The notes under the pieces are model-generated. The model had not been told where the DNA came from. It saw nothing but the letters and a program-made list of their open reading frames with translations, and made no database searches. Shown in pieces: positions 54,033 to 63,898 of a stretch of DNA of 64,000 nucleotides. Each line of letters starts with the position of its first letter. Within the stretch, counting starts at the first letter, position 1. Source of the DNA: Plutella xylostella (taxonomy: Eukaryota; Arthropoda; Insecta; Lepidoptera; Plutellidae). The translations under genes were made by a program, and so were the position numbers. The stretch spans positions 2,170,001 to 2,234,000 of the forward strand of contig NC_063995.1 in the NCBI RefSeq assembly GCF_932276165.1. The letters are read 5' to 3'.

Positions 54033-55130
54033 CTACGAATCAATAGGTGAGAGCAAGGCGACGCGCGTGGCGGGGCGGCGCAGCACGCCGGCGCGCGTGC
54101 GCACGTCCACCACGCGCGCGCGGCCGTCGGCGCCGGCGTGCGCCGCGCTCACCACTCCGTGGCGCCAACAACCACGGTCTACTTTAGTATCTACCAGTAC
54201 AACATAATCTCCAACTCGCAACGCTCTTTCGTCAGTTTGCCATTTCTGCCTAGGTAACAGAGTTGGAAGATACTCTTTTATCCACCTACTCCAAAACATA
54301 TCAGCTAGACGCTGCGCTATACGCCACTGTTTCCTAAGACAGAGGTCGCCGTCATCGTATTTGCCGAAAGCTGGGCCGTTAGAAGAAGTTCCGATTAAAA
54401 AATGATTCGGAGTTAGGGCTTCCGGGTAGTTGGGATCCGTGGATACGTGAGTGATCGGACGACTATTGACTAGCCCTTCCACTTCAACCAACAGGGTTGA
54501 TAGTGTCTCTCGGTGTGGAGCGCGTTCCTTTAACGCAACTTTCAAGGCTGTTTTTACTGTTCGTATCATCCTCTCCCAGGCGCCGCCCATCTCAGGCGCA
54601 CCTGGTGGAATGAACCTCCACTCTATGCCTCTGCTGAGGCCATCTTCGCGTAGCTTCTCGGTGTTCAGCTCCCGTATACTCTGGCGTAGTTCCGCATCAC
54701 ACCCTCGAAGGTTGGTCCCGTTATCGGACCAGATTACGCTCGGTGTGGACCTGCGGCCAATCATTCTTCGCAGGGCCATTATTGTGCTATCAGTTGTGAG
54801 GCTCTCAGCTAACTCAATATGAATAGCACGGATGGTGAGGCATGTAAATAATACACCATAGACCTTCTGTCTCTTGCGGCCTACTGTTATCTCCATCGGA
54901 CCAAAATAGTCGATACCTGTGCAGCTGAAAGGTCGCCTGTGGTGCTGCAGGCGCGCTGCGGGCAGCGGCCCCATGCGCTGGGCGGCGGGCGCGGCGCGGC
55001 GGCGGCGGCAGAGCGGGCAGCGCGCGGCGGCGGCGCGCACGGCGCTGCGCAGCTTCACCACCCAGTAGCGCTGGCGCAGCTCGTTCACGACGTGCATCGT
55101 AGCGGTATAGATTGGAACTGCCACATCCAA
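54033..55130 (-). CDS. BEL/Pao integrase, 365-codon open frame
   Basis: The frame begins at an ATG created near the rearrangement joint; family-like sequence starts at MHVVNELRQRYWV (residue 12). The zinc-binding HHCC is incomplete: Cys38 and Cys41 (CPLC) are there, the His pair is cut off. The catalytic core has Asp74 (CTGIDYFGPM), Asp136 (VIWSDNGTNLRG) and Glu186 (PPGAPEMGGAWERMI), the DDE triad. The C-terminal part has the VGDYVVLVDTKVDRGCWRHG domain of Pao integrases. No stops. Lacking the N-terminal zinc finger it is unlikely to be fully active. The 54050-54160 and 54945-55080 parts are very GC-rich. Confidence 0.9.
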   Translation of the reverse strand: MDVAVPIYTATMHVVNELRQRYWVVKLRSAVRAAAARCPLCRRRRAAPAAQRMGPLPAARLQHHRRPFSCTGIDYFGPMEITVGRKRQKVYGVLFTCLTIRAIHIELAESLTTDSTIMALRRMIGRRSTPSVIWSDNGTNLRGCDAELRQSIRELNTEKLREDGLSRGIEWRFIPPGAPEMGGAWERMIRTVKTALKVALKERAPHRETLSTLLVEVEGLVNSRPITHVSTDPNYPEALTPNHFLIGTSSNGPAFGKYDDGDLCLRKQWRIAQRLADMFWSRWIKEYLPTLLPRQKWQTDERALRVGDYVVLVDTKVDRGCWRHGVVSAAHAGADGRARVVDVRTRAGVLRRPATRVALLSPIDS

Positions 55131-55622
55131 GCTAAAGAGTTTAGTAGTTGGTGTAAATGGCTCGATGAATTAAAGTTGTTAGAATCTATACGTATACCGC
55201 GTTGGTACTTAAGCGATGATAACTGGACTGAATGTTATTCAATAACGGAGCCCGAATTATGCGATAAGAAGATCGTAAATAATACTCAGATGCATATTTT
55301 TTGCGACGCGTCCATTAAGGCATATGCTACGGTAATATTTTGGCGTTTTACTCGGTTTGATGGTCGAGTTAAGGTTTGTTTTGTAGGCAGTAAATGTAGG
55401 GTGACCCCTCTTCGGCCTGTTTCAATTCCACGATTGGAATTGCAGGCAGCGTTACTGGCCGCGCGACTCGCACATACTGTACAGACTGAGCACAAGGACG
55501 TCCAGCCAAACCAGCGATTCTTTTGGACAGACTCGAGCACCGTGCTGCAGTGGCTGCGCAGCGACTTGCGCAGCTACAAGCCGTACGTGGCGCACCGCCT
55601 GGGCGAGCTGGACGAGCGGCGA
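55097..55622 (+). pseudogene. BEL/Pao RNase H fragment, inverted
   Basis: The plus strand encodes HRSGIDWNCHIQAKEFSSWC, LESIRIPRWYL, MHIFCDASIKAYATVIFWRF, RVTPLRPVSIPRLELQAALL and RFFWTDSSTVLQWLRSDLRS, ending YVAHRLGELDE. Catalytic residues of FCDAS, RLELQ and TDSS are present; the last (ADDAT in relatives) is cut off. It runs head-to-head against the integrase, joined near 55097-55102, and ends where the tRNA sequence begins. Confidence 0.9.
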
Positions 55623-55626
55623 GCTA

Positions 55627-55676
55627 GTGGACTGTAGATCCATAGGTCGCTGGTTCAAATCCGGCTCGAAGGACCA
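55627..55676 (+). other. 50-nt copy of mature tRNA-Tyr 3' portion at the primer binding site
   Basis: The plus strand reads GTGGACTGTAGATCCATAGG then TCGCTGGTTCAAATCC and GGCTCGAAGGACCA: anticodon stem-loop with GTA, variable region, T arm, acceptor strand and CCA. This equals nucleotides 27-76 of insect tRNA-Tyr. There is no intron after the anticodon, whereas eukaryotic tRNA-Tyr genes usually have one, and CCA is present. An ordinary primer site copies only about 18 nt. Confidence 0.9.
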
Positions 55677-55681
55677 GACTT

Positions 55682-55946
55682 TGTAGGGGATGTACAAGAA
55701 AAACACTCGAAATTCGGTTATGCGACGGCGGTGCAAGCGTATGGAGGTGCTGCTAGTTACGGACTAAAAAAAAGGGTAGTTATTTTATTAAAATCGCGGC
55801 GCGCTTCCACTACCGCCGCCTTTATTTGCGCACAAAAATAATAGATGGCAGCACATGTAATGATTTGACACAATCGGGTGTTATACGTTTGTACATGTTC
55901 AGTAAATATTTATAAAATTATTTAAATCATAAATGCGTCGCCTACA
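55682..55946 (-). repeat. 5' LTR of the rearranged BEL element
   Basis: 265 bp, partner of 53669-53933. Followed by the target duplication TTTAC. Confidence 0.92.
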
Positions 55947-55951
55947 TTTAC

Positions 55952-57090
55952 GAACCAAAATATATGTTCCTAACAATAAAACATAATTTTGTATCAAAGT
56001 AACGCAGTAGTATTTTTTTCTCATCGTTCCTCGATTAAACGTCAATAACTTTAAGAAATAGCAAGAAAACATCGCTGCAAATGTATTTAATGAATAATAT
56101 AAATGTTAATTAACATAAATAAATATTGAAAGGTTAATTAATAATAAGTTTATTTTTGAAAAAAATATCTATAAAAGTATGCCAAATTGTACCCAAAATA
56201 AATTAACCCACCAACAAAAAAAAGTTTATTAGGCTAACAAAAAAAACATTCTTAGTTATTTCTGACACTGTCGTACCATGTCTTAATTTTCGTCATATCT
56301 TACTTTTCTTCATACATTCAGGGCTACCAGTGAAAGAAAAACTCCATCTTTTACCAAACGAGTTTCATAACAAACAAGAGTAGCACCAATGAAAATTTCA
56401 CGATAAGAAGATGAGTGCAAAAAATAATAACTCGAGCGAGCGGTAACGCGAAAATTTTCACAGCTTTTCTCACGTTCGATTTCATAAAACAAACACTTTA
56501 AGAGGGCTCTAAATGTTTGCATTGTCTATCTCGCTCTACACGCGCCGCCCCGCTCACACCAAACGTTATTCTGAGCACCAAGTGTGTGCGCCCCACATTT
56601 CAGGTGCTCAGAATATTCAGGGGGCAGAAGCTATGCAGCAATGCCATCGTTTCGGTCGAGGTTTCGGTCTAATGTTGAAAGAAAGTAAATTTTTCGTTTA
56701 CATGCAGCGAAATGAAATTCATTATAAGTATTGGATTAAACGGGTTTTTGGTAAAAGTTATATTGTGGGCTGAAAGTTCACCATTTTGTTCTATGAAACT
56801 CTGAAATCTGTGAAAATAACTTGAAGTCCATACTAAAAACTTCACGCTTTTAACACTAAAATGATTGCTATACCCTGAGGCCCTGTCGCGATGCTAAATA
56901 GAAGTCATATTAACGAAGTAATTAGTGTCAAATTTAATTCAATTTGAATCCAAAAATCATTGTCAAAACAAGTTCGCGACAGCAGCCTGAATAAGTCCGC
57001 GGGCAGGTAGGCTGAGAGCCATCTCATCACGAGTGTTGAATGGAGAACAGTCCACACGCGTCCACTGGAGAGACCCCTTTGTTAGTCGAT
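55952..57090. other. No gene recognised; ACTGCGTTACC motif continues
   Basis: Motif copies at 55999-56008 and 56442-56449 extend the pattern left of the BEL element, so the BEL inserted into that repeat region. The 86-codon frame at 56513-56773 has no recognisable family. Confidence 0.4.
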
Positions 57091-57094
57091 GAAT

Positions 57095-57126
57095 GGCTGT
57101 GTTTATACTCGGTGGCGTTTGTCAGT
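57095..57126. promoter_or_regulatory. Possible core promoter (TATAAA and TCAGT words)
   Basis: TTTATA at 57102-57107 is TATAAA on the minus strand, in a GC-richer island (57000-57180); TCAGT, the arthropod initiator word, lies at 57122-57126 on the plus strand. It could be the promoter of obst-B (minus), 8.7 kb upstream of the first coding exon, but the spacing fits neither strand well. Confidence 0.2.
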
Positions 57127-58065
57127 GATTCAGCTGGGTCAAGGTGATCGGCGGACGTGTGTGGGGTAATTGGGCAACATCTTTCTTCCCAAGATCATTT
57201 GGTATCGATTTATAATGATGTTAAAACTAAATTGTTATTGTTTATAGTATATGTTACAAATCAATATATATGAAAATCGATAGTTAGTTTTTAAGAACTT
57301 CTGTGATCATAGGCATTTTGGTTTGAGTAAATTATTCGAAAATACCAGCGGGGGAAAATACATTTATTGAAATTACTTACCCAATATTTTCTTTCCAATA
57401 GACTGATTAGCAATCTGAACATAACATGCATGTATCTATAGCACATTGGTTTTCCTCTGTCTTGTTCACTGATAAAGTTTCCCAACACTTATTAACGCTA
57501 GGAAATGCCGCTTCTGGAAGTCTGATATTAAACTTGTAATGAAGTACTTACCAGCTTTCATTATAAATAGCTGGCAATGTGCTTTTATACGCGTCGTTCG
57601 AACACTTTCTAAGCTTCTTATTTATAAGTTGCTCGTAGCTTTTGGTATGAAGTATATAAATCGATCTTTATGTTATGAAATGCAATGTTTTTTATGTTTT
57701 TCATGCAGGTTTTACACTAGAAATATAGGTATCTACCAGTGGAAGACCCAGGGAGAGATTGCCCAGCAGTAAACTTTTTACATATATCTAATTTCATAAA
57801 AAATTGGTACAGGCGCTATTATTATCTCCCAAGTCCTATATTATCTAAATCTATGCCGACTTGCCGACCCTGAGCCTACATTATCCGAAATGGTGTCACA
57901 TGGGGTCTTGAGGGAGAGATGGGTTAAAGTGCTGAATGACATCGTCTAAAAGGTTACCTTACCATACCTAAGATAATAAATTAAAATATGCGTGCACCTC
58001 TTCCTCAAAGTATGAATTTCATACAGTTTGGGTCAATGCTAGATTTATTTAGTAAGTAGGTACTT

Positions 58066-58215
58066 AGCTCCAATTTCTCCATAGTCGGTTAGATCGTAGC
58101 CAGGCAAAGGTTGATGAATTATACGTCATCTCCATGTTAAATTCTTGACAGATATGTCAAAAGTCAAGCAATAATCCCTGGTTATGCTCTAACCCACTAT
58201 GGCGAAACTGGCACT
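58066..58215. mobile_element. MITE, AGTGCCAATTTC family, copy 2
   Basis: AGCTCCAATTTCTCCATAGT and inverted AGTGCCAGTTTCGCCATAGT, with the same inner words as 49962-50112. Confidence 0.8.
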
Positions 58216-58750
58216 TAGTCAGTTAAAAAAAACTATCACACAGTTGATTGATTTAGCATCATTTCTATTCATCCATCGACTAGTTCACTAACCTTTAATA
58301 CTCATTTAATCTCCAATCATCTAATTAAAGCGTAGAAAATAATGCGGAATCTGAGCGCAGCGCATTCCGCTAATTATTATAATTATTAAGTTGTTGAGTG
58401 GAAGAGAAAATATGAATTTTCACCACGCGACGGCAGACGGCCGGCGCACGCACGCCGTGTCTGCATCTAGATGTAGGGGCACGATACACGGACGGCATCA
58501 CCATCCGGTACCGACTACCGATACTAGGTACTTTACGGATGTGACGTGATGTGTGTGACTGATGTCAACAGTATTGAAATATAGTAAATTTTGTCCGAGA
58601 TCTGGGTTATTACGGGATTTTGGGATTCCGGTATTACCGTTTTTCCGATTGCACGGTCCCCAGTATCCGACGGATGCTACTTGCGGATGTCAACGGCATC
58701 AGTGAAGCGGAATATAGGCCCATCTCATAGTTTTCAGAAAACAGTCAAAT

Positions 58751-58926
58751 ATAATTTAAACCCCCAAATTCATAGAGCTTTTTGTCACTTTATAAAAGGT
58801 TTACAAGACTTTGAAACACACGAGTTTCGATTCTTTGTGTCAGTCGAAATTGGTGTATCATAACGTCCTTCATTGTAAAACTTTTTTAAAGTCACAAAAA
58901 GCTCTTTGAATTTAGGGGTTAAATTA
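58751..58926. mobile_element. MITE with TAATTTAAACCCC ends
   Basis: TAATTTAAACCCCCAAATTC and inverted TAATTTAACCCCTAAATTC, then AGAGCTTTTTGTCACTTT / AGAGCTTTTTGTGACTTT. About 175 bp. Confidence 0.75.
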
Positions 58927-59325
58927 TTTTGCGGGTTATTTTTTTTCGGTTAAATTATAGAACCTAATTAGTTAATTAGTCTTAAACACGTGACAGGTTA
59001 CGTAGTATTTAGAAACCGGACGTGTGAGGCGAGCCTTACTGGATTTGCTGGCTCGCTATTTCCTGTGTAATATGCTAGTCACTATCATTATGGTAATCTA
59101 ATCTATAATACCTATTATCTGACCAACGGAACATGTATAAATATAGGTATATCTTATGTAACAGAATAGCCAATGAACCTTCATGGTCATTATTTATAAC
59201 TCCTCAAGTAAACTATAATAAAGAAGCATGTTATCGGAACGTATCTAATAGTAACTATTTATTGAAAAAAATATACAATTTAGTTTTCAGATTCCATAAT
59301 AATTATAAGGCTGTCGTTAAAAACA

Positions 59326-59543
59326 TCCTAACTAATATTATAAATGCGAAAGTAACTGTGTCAGTCTGTCTGTTTGTCTGTCTGTCTGTTACCCTTTCAC
59401 GCCAAAACTACTGAACGGATTTGAATGAAATTTGGTATACGTATGGTCTAGACCCTGAGAAAGAACATAGGCTACTTTTTATCCCGGAATTCCCACGGGA
59501 AAACTTTTTAAGGCGAAGCGGCGAAGCTCGCGGGAACAGCTAG
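59326..59543 (+). mobile_element. Helitron-like Lep1-type copy, best preserved
   Basis: Starts TCCTAACTAATATTATAAAT after an A, contains CAAAACTACTGAACGGATTT and GGTCTAGACCCTGAGAAAG, ends with hairpin and CTAG before T. A (TGTC)n expansion lies at 59360-59390. Both Helitron border rules hold. Confidence 0.8.
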
Positions 59544-60114
59544 TTAATTATAAACAGCAGCAATTAGCGAACATAGATGTATCCTACTTAAGATACGTAA
59601 CAACACTTTCACCAATAACATGGGTACTAGGGGGACGCGAGCAACTAGCATCTACCTACCCATTTGTATTACATGATGTGCGAGTGACATAATGTGTGTG
59701 CAATCGTTTAAGACTAGGCATGAGAATCGAGATCTGATTCGAGATGGGATAAAAAACCGGTTCATTGCCTCCTCTGTACTGTTTTTTATGTGGTTATACA
59801 TAATGATATCTTGGTACATATACATAACGTTGGTACGTTATGATACGAGTGCCGAAAGTTGGTCATTACAGTCGAGTAACATAAGACTACGAAACAGTAA
59901 TGACCATCCGCATCCGCACGACGTTTTTCAAAAAGAGTAAACAACGCATAATTAAATCTCATAATACATATATTTCCATGCAAGATATGATTATTTAAAA
60001 AATATACTTATTTAAGATTTACTGTTTGTGTACTGTAATGACATTGCGGTGGGCCAAAATACATGTGTGTATACATGTGTGTATGTGATTATGACTAGTA
60101 CTTAAGGCGTCTTG

Positions 60115-60224
60115 CACAACAAAGTTAAATAAAATTAAATCTATGACCTCTTGCTCTGACATTATACTGTCAGAGCAAGAGACAAACTATTTAATTTTAT
60201 TTAACTTTGTTGTGCAAGACGCCC
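60115..60224. mobile_element. Palindromic MITE, GGGCGTCTTGC family, copy 2
   Basis: Reverse copy of 26721-26840 with TTA on both flanks (60112-60114 and 60225-60227). The two copies look nearly identical. Confidence 0.85.
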
Positions 60225-60271
60225 TTAGTCACAAAGTTTATCCTGATCTCCTGACATATCTCTAACTATCC

Positions 60272-60380
60272 TATGTTTATTTATTTATTTATTTATTTAT
60301 TTATTAACAAACACATATTGGTACATATAATTAACAGTATACAACACCACATAAGCCTTCAAAGGTTTGTGTGTGATGCG
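60272..60380 (-). repeat. LINE 3' tail, (TTTA)n
   Basis: A TTTA run of about 30 bp followed by TTAACAAACACATATTGGTA. It resembles the reversed tail at 25117-25145. Confidence 0.4.
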
Positions 60381-60929
60381 ATTTTAATCTACCATACAAG
60401 TTATTTTTAAGTAATGATTAATTACCTAATGTAAAATTACTTAATGTACCTAACTTTCCATATCACCTACTCACAAACTTATTACCATTACACCAAACAA
60501 GTTTAATGACTCTGTTCTGGAAACTCAAGTTAGTTAAAGTGTAGAGTTGCATACAATTATTAAACTTAGTTATAACGAAGTAGATAACTGCGAGCCTTCA
60601 GAACAATGATTCGCTCAAGAAACTTCGGAAACTAAACCAATATTCCTGAGTAAATAATTAGTCGTGCTACAGTATAGATAAACTTATTTTATTACCGGCA
60701 CAGAGCTGCGGTAAGCTCAACGAATTCACTTAGCTAAGTCTAGTACTTAGCGATGGTAACTCTAAGCAGCTTCGAAAGTAAAAGTTCTGGCATCATAACT
60801 CGCTACCTTTGCACTTATTTTTTTATTAAATAACTTACACAAATATCTCGCCAGCCGGTATTGCAGTTCTGGTGCACACACAATTAGAGTTCGAAATTTA
60901 AAAAGGCGCGTTTTTCTTCTTTTTTGAAA

Positions 60930-61095
60930 TTGGAAGCGTCAGTGTTTGTCCGCGTGTAGTATGTAACTGGCTGGTCGAGTCGCGAGCGCAGGTGAATGTG
61001 GCCGGCGCTCTAGCCTCCTTGGTGTTAACCACCTTTGAAGAGAAACCTATAACTGCATAGACCACCTTCCAATCAGGCGACGATTTCAATCGGTT
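60930..61095. other. GC-richer island, possible first exon or promoter
   Basis: The plus strand has GCGTCAGTGTTTG (initiator-like TCAGT at 60938) and GAGCGCAG followed by GTGAAT near 60990, a possible donor. The minus strand has TTCAAAG followed by GTGGTT. No protein similarity. Uncertain strand. Confidence 0.25.
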
Positions 61096-61276
61096 GGTTA
61101 CTTGTCTTTACCGTGTGCATTGAACTTTGTAAAATAGTTTTTCATTGTTATTGCGGGCGACGGTCCGGTACGAGACTCTCATTTTTAATTTTCCCCTTGT
61201 CTAGACTTCCCTGGGTTGTTAAAATTTAAGTGAAGGTTCATATTTTGTACAGCAGGTGATTTGAGGTTGTACTCAC

Positions 61277-61323
61277 AGCTTTTGTTAATACTTTTTCTCA
61301 AATTCTTCGTTAGTTGCTAGAAG
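61277..61323 (-). other. Candidate 47-bp exon with strong splice sites
   Basis: Minus strand: TTTATTCTTTTCAG acceptor (AG at 61325-61324) and GTGAGT donor at 61276. All three frames hold a stop, so it would be untranslated (for example a 5' exon of obst-B) or hold the last codons of another gene. If joined to the 63899 donor it would add ASSN and stop. Confidence 0.3.
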
Positions 61324-61897
61324 CTGAAAAGAATAAATTTAATAAAGGCTCCGCGCTGCTCTTAATGAAGCAAAGAAAAATATTAAATACTTAAATTAAA
61401 ACCGTATTATATATAGGCAGTACAGTCGTACCCTAAATTAAATTTAAATAGCTTTATATTTGTCGAGAATATTAAATACCTATGTATCGACGTAGGTATA
61501 TAGATTAATAATATAAGAGTACCTTAGCTTGTCTTAGACATAACTAAAATAGTAAAACATTAGTCATAAACAACTTTTGACCTACGAGTTTTGGAATTCG
61601 CGAACAAAAAAAAGCACTTCTATCAAATCAAAAATCAATACCCTGTATAACATAAAAAAACTGTTTTGGAAAGTCCTAGAACGAAAGTTTTCTTTTTGCA
61701 ACACTCTGTATATTCTACAGAAATCAATGTCTGCGATTGCGATATTGTTTTTTTTAACTTAACCTTCGTCCTTCACTTATTCTGAGTTCACACACATAAA
61801 CGCAAGCAGGTTCATTGCAAGTGAAAGGGACCTTACAAATATTTTTAATTATTTTTGAAGAAGAGTCGTTTCGAACTGGTGTGACTGGCGGCATTCT

Positions 61898-62040
61898 CCC
61901 CGGGGGTCACTTTGTAATACGAAAAACTACATTTCGGAGCGGCTGCTGCGCGAACCACGACTCTATCTCGGTGTTAAACGTGCTGATTGCACGACAGTCC
62001 TCGTTTGTCGTTTTTCGTCAGTATAGAGTAACCCTCCAGG
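61898..62040. mobile_element. MITE, GGGGTCACTCTA family, intact copy
   Basis: CCCCGGGGGTCACTTTGTAA and inverted CCTGGAGGGTTACTCTATAC, with GACTCTATCTCGGTGTTAAA and CAGTCCTCGTTTGTCG between. Same plan as 7414-7552. Confidence 0.72.
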
Positions 62041-62250
62041 TGATCCAAGGTGAGCTCCTTACAGCCTTGATGACCGTTTATGGGTCAAAAAACTGGTGGG
62101 GATCCATCGAACCGGATCTAGGATTGCATCGGTCGGTCCTGTACTACTAGGTATGCGGTTGCGACTCAAAGTTGGATCAGTTGGCAAACACGCATAACTT
62201 CTGTTAGCTATTTTTGTGTGTATGAGAAAATTGTAAAATTGAGCTTGAGT

Positions 62251-62480
62251 ATATACACTCACGGGCAATGAAAAAGTTCCATTGAGAAAATCACCAAATT
62301 ACTTCTAAACAAAAATTTTCTACAATGTGTAAGTACATTTTACGGCGCATTAGAAGATTACCAACTAAAAACGTAAATATTTTGGAAAAAACCTAATTCA
62401 TAAAAAATCTAAACATTAAGTAACTTTTGGTGCTTTAAAAGTTCTTTTTTCTTTCGGCCGTTAAATAATAAGCCATATTA
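62251..62480 (+). repeat. Partial transposon end, CACTCACGGGCAATGAAAAA
   Basis: CACTCACGGGCAATGAAAAA and GTTCCA are typical of terminal repeats of Tc1/mariner-like elements. The other end was not found. Confidence 0.4.
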
Positions 62481-62599
62481 TATTATGTCTTTTTATCTAT
62501 TTCATCAAGAAAATCAAGAGTAAAAACAGCAAATTTGTGTAGCTGTCCAAACGGGCCTATTATATTTCGACGACTGTAAGCATAAGAATGATGGGAGGG

Positions 62600-62800
62600 T
62601 TCAGGAGTTCGAAATAATATGTGTTTACAATTTGGCGAGAGATGCGAGTATGCGTTGTTGTTCAGATGCTTGTGCGTGGACGGAACAGAGAATGCTCTAG
62701 TACTCTGTGCACATATTTGGGCACAAGCCAGTACAATCTATTACTTGGAAATCCAATATGTTATTTGTCTGGGACCGAATATTTGCTAGGAAACTTTAAC
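62600..62800 (+). mobile_element. Degenerate SINE body of the 1669/45056 family
   Basis: GGACGGAACAGAGAATGCTC, CTCTGTGCACATATTTGGGC and GGGACCGAATATTTGCTAGG follow the order of the intact SINE body. The tRNA-like head is only faintly present (GGGTTCAGGAGTTCGAA). Confidence 0.6.
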
Positions 62801-63074
62801 CCTTAATACTATCAAATAGTCTGTGTGACATGCATAATTACTGCCTATAATACTCATACCCTATTTAACGTAACTTTGGAACACTGCGTTATTTTTTCAA
62901 TTTCACAATAACCATTTGCCTGGTATTTGCAGTCTTAACGTGAGCGTCCACCGCCTAAAGGTGTACGTATCGAACGAAACGAAATTTCTACACAAAGAAT
63001 AGGTACTAAATGCGATGCGTCCGTTGCAAATCGTTTTTCAACTATGAGTTTTGACAGTAACAGTAACCCCTGAA

Positions 63075-63208
63075 GGGCTAGTACGGGGCGCATTTAAGAT
63101 GTGACAAGAGTTTTGCATCGCGCTCACTCACATCGCGCAGCCTCAAGCGAGCGAGCGAGCGCGACGGAGAACTCTTGTCACGTCTTAATATTGCCCTGTG
63201 CTACAGGG
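63075..63208. mobile_element. MITE, GGGCTAGCACGGG family, copy 3
   Basis: GGGCTAGTACGGGGCGCATT and inverted CCCTGTAGCACAGGGCAATA, both leading into TTAAGATGTGAC/TTAAGACGTGAC. The core CGAGCGAGCGAGCGCGACGG is a short expansion. Confidence 0.78.
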
Positions 63209-63898
63209 CCTGGTAGGAACTCTTCAACGTTGTATGTTGGCAGATAGGCCTCCTCGCTGCTCAGCGTCAGACCAGGCCAAGGTGTCAGCCACAATGGGCT
63301 GTTAGCGCCCGTACAATGGTGGGAAAATGGGGGGTTTCTGACTAATGCCCGGCCTCGGAGACCTTCGTTCTCTATCAGATCAGCATGTCTACTCGTGAGA
63401 TCGACTTGTGATGTTAATTCTTATTTATTTATTTTATTATTGTTGGGTCACTAAGAACTGTTTATTACTAGGCTGCTCTCATAGAAACAGTCTGTAATTT
63501 ATAAGTGACCACTGTTAGAAAATTTTAAATTTAACTTTAAATTTTAACATAATTAATGATATATTACGGCGGATTACGGTATCAATAAAATGTTTTTGAG
63601 ACAACCTGACCAACGTTAAAAACCCCCGACATTCTAAAAACAGAACCAAAATAGGAGCTACTCGGACTGATACACACATTTTAATTAACATACACACCTA
63701 TTACTAGTGTGTCAACTAACAATGTGTATGACGATGTATTCATTTAAACATAATTATTTGAAATTATTAATACTAAAATACCTATTGTGATAATTAATTA
63801 TTTTTAGGTTTTTACGTATCTAGGTATTTTAATAAATTAAATAAGTAGGCCATAGGGCACTACCTACCTTAATAGGTAAAAAATATTTTCTAGCTCAC
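63209..63898. other. Unclassified GC-richer block then AT-rich spacer
   Basis: 63215-63420 is GC-richer (AGACCAGGCCAAGGTGTCAG, TGTTAGCGCCCGTACAATGG) with no recognised protein. It may be a retroelement fragment. Confidence 0.3.

Larger units (their letters stand above)
53669..55946 (-). mobile_element. Rearranged BEL/Pao derivative with tRNA-Tyr insert
   Basis: LTRs of 265 bp (55682-55946 as 5', 53669-53933 as 3' on the minus strand) look identical; TTTAC at 53664-53668 and 55947-55951 is the 5-bp target duplication. On the element strand the order is LTR, a 5-base spacer, the complement of 50 nt of tRNA-Tyr, an RNase H fragment in antisense, an integrase frame in sense, a purine-rich tract and LTR. 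Gag, protease and RT are absent. The intact LTRs and duplication show that this rearranged form itself was integrated. Confidence 0.93.

Noticed and set aside
54451..54822. Plus-strand 123-codon frame
   Set aside because: Antisense of the integrase core.
55627..55676. Functional tRNA-Tyr gene
   Set aside because: The 5' half (acceptor 5' strand and D arm) is missing and the piece sits exactly at an LTR primer site.
57720..57775. Short LINE-like word string (GGAAGACCCAGGGAGAGATT)
   Set aside because: Too short and isolated to assign to any element.
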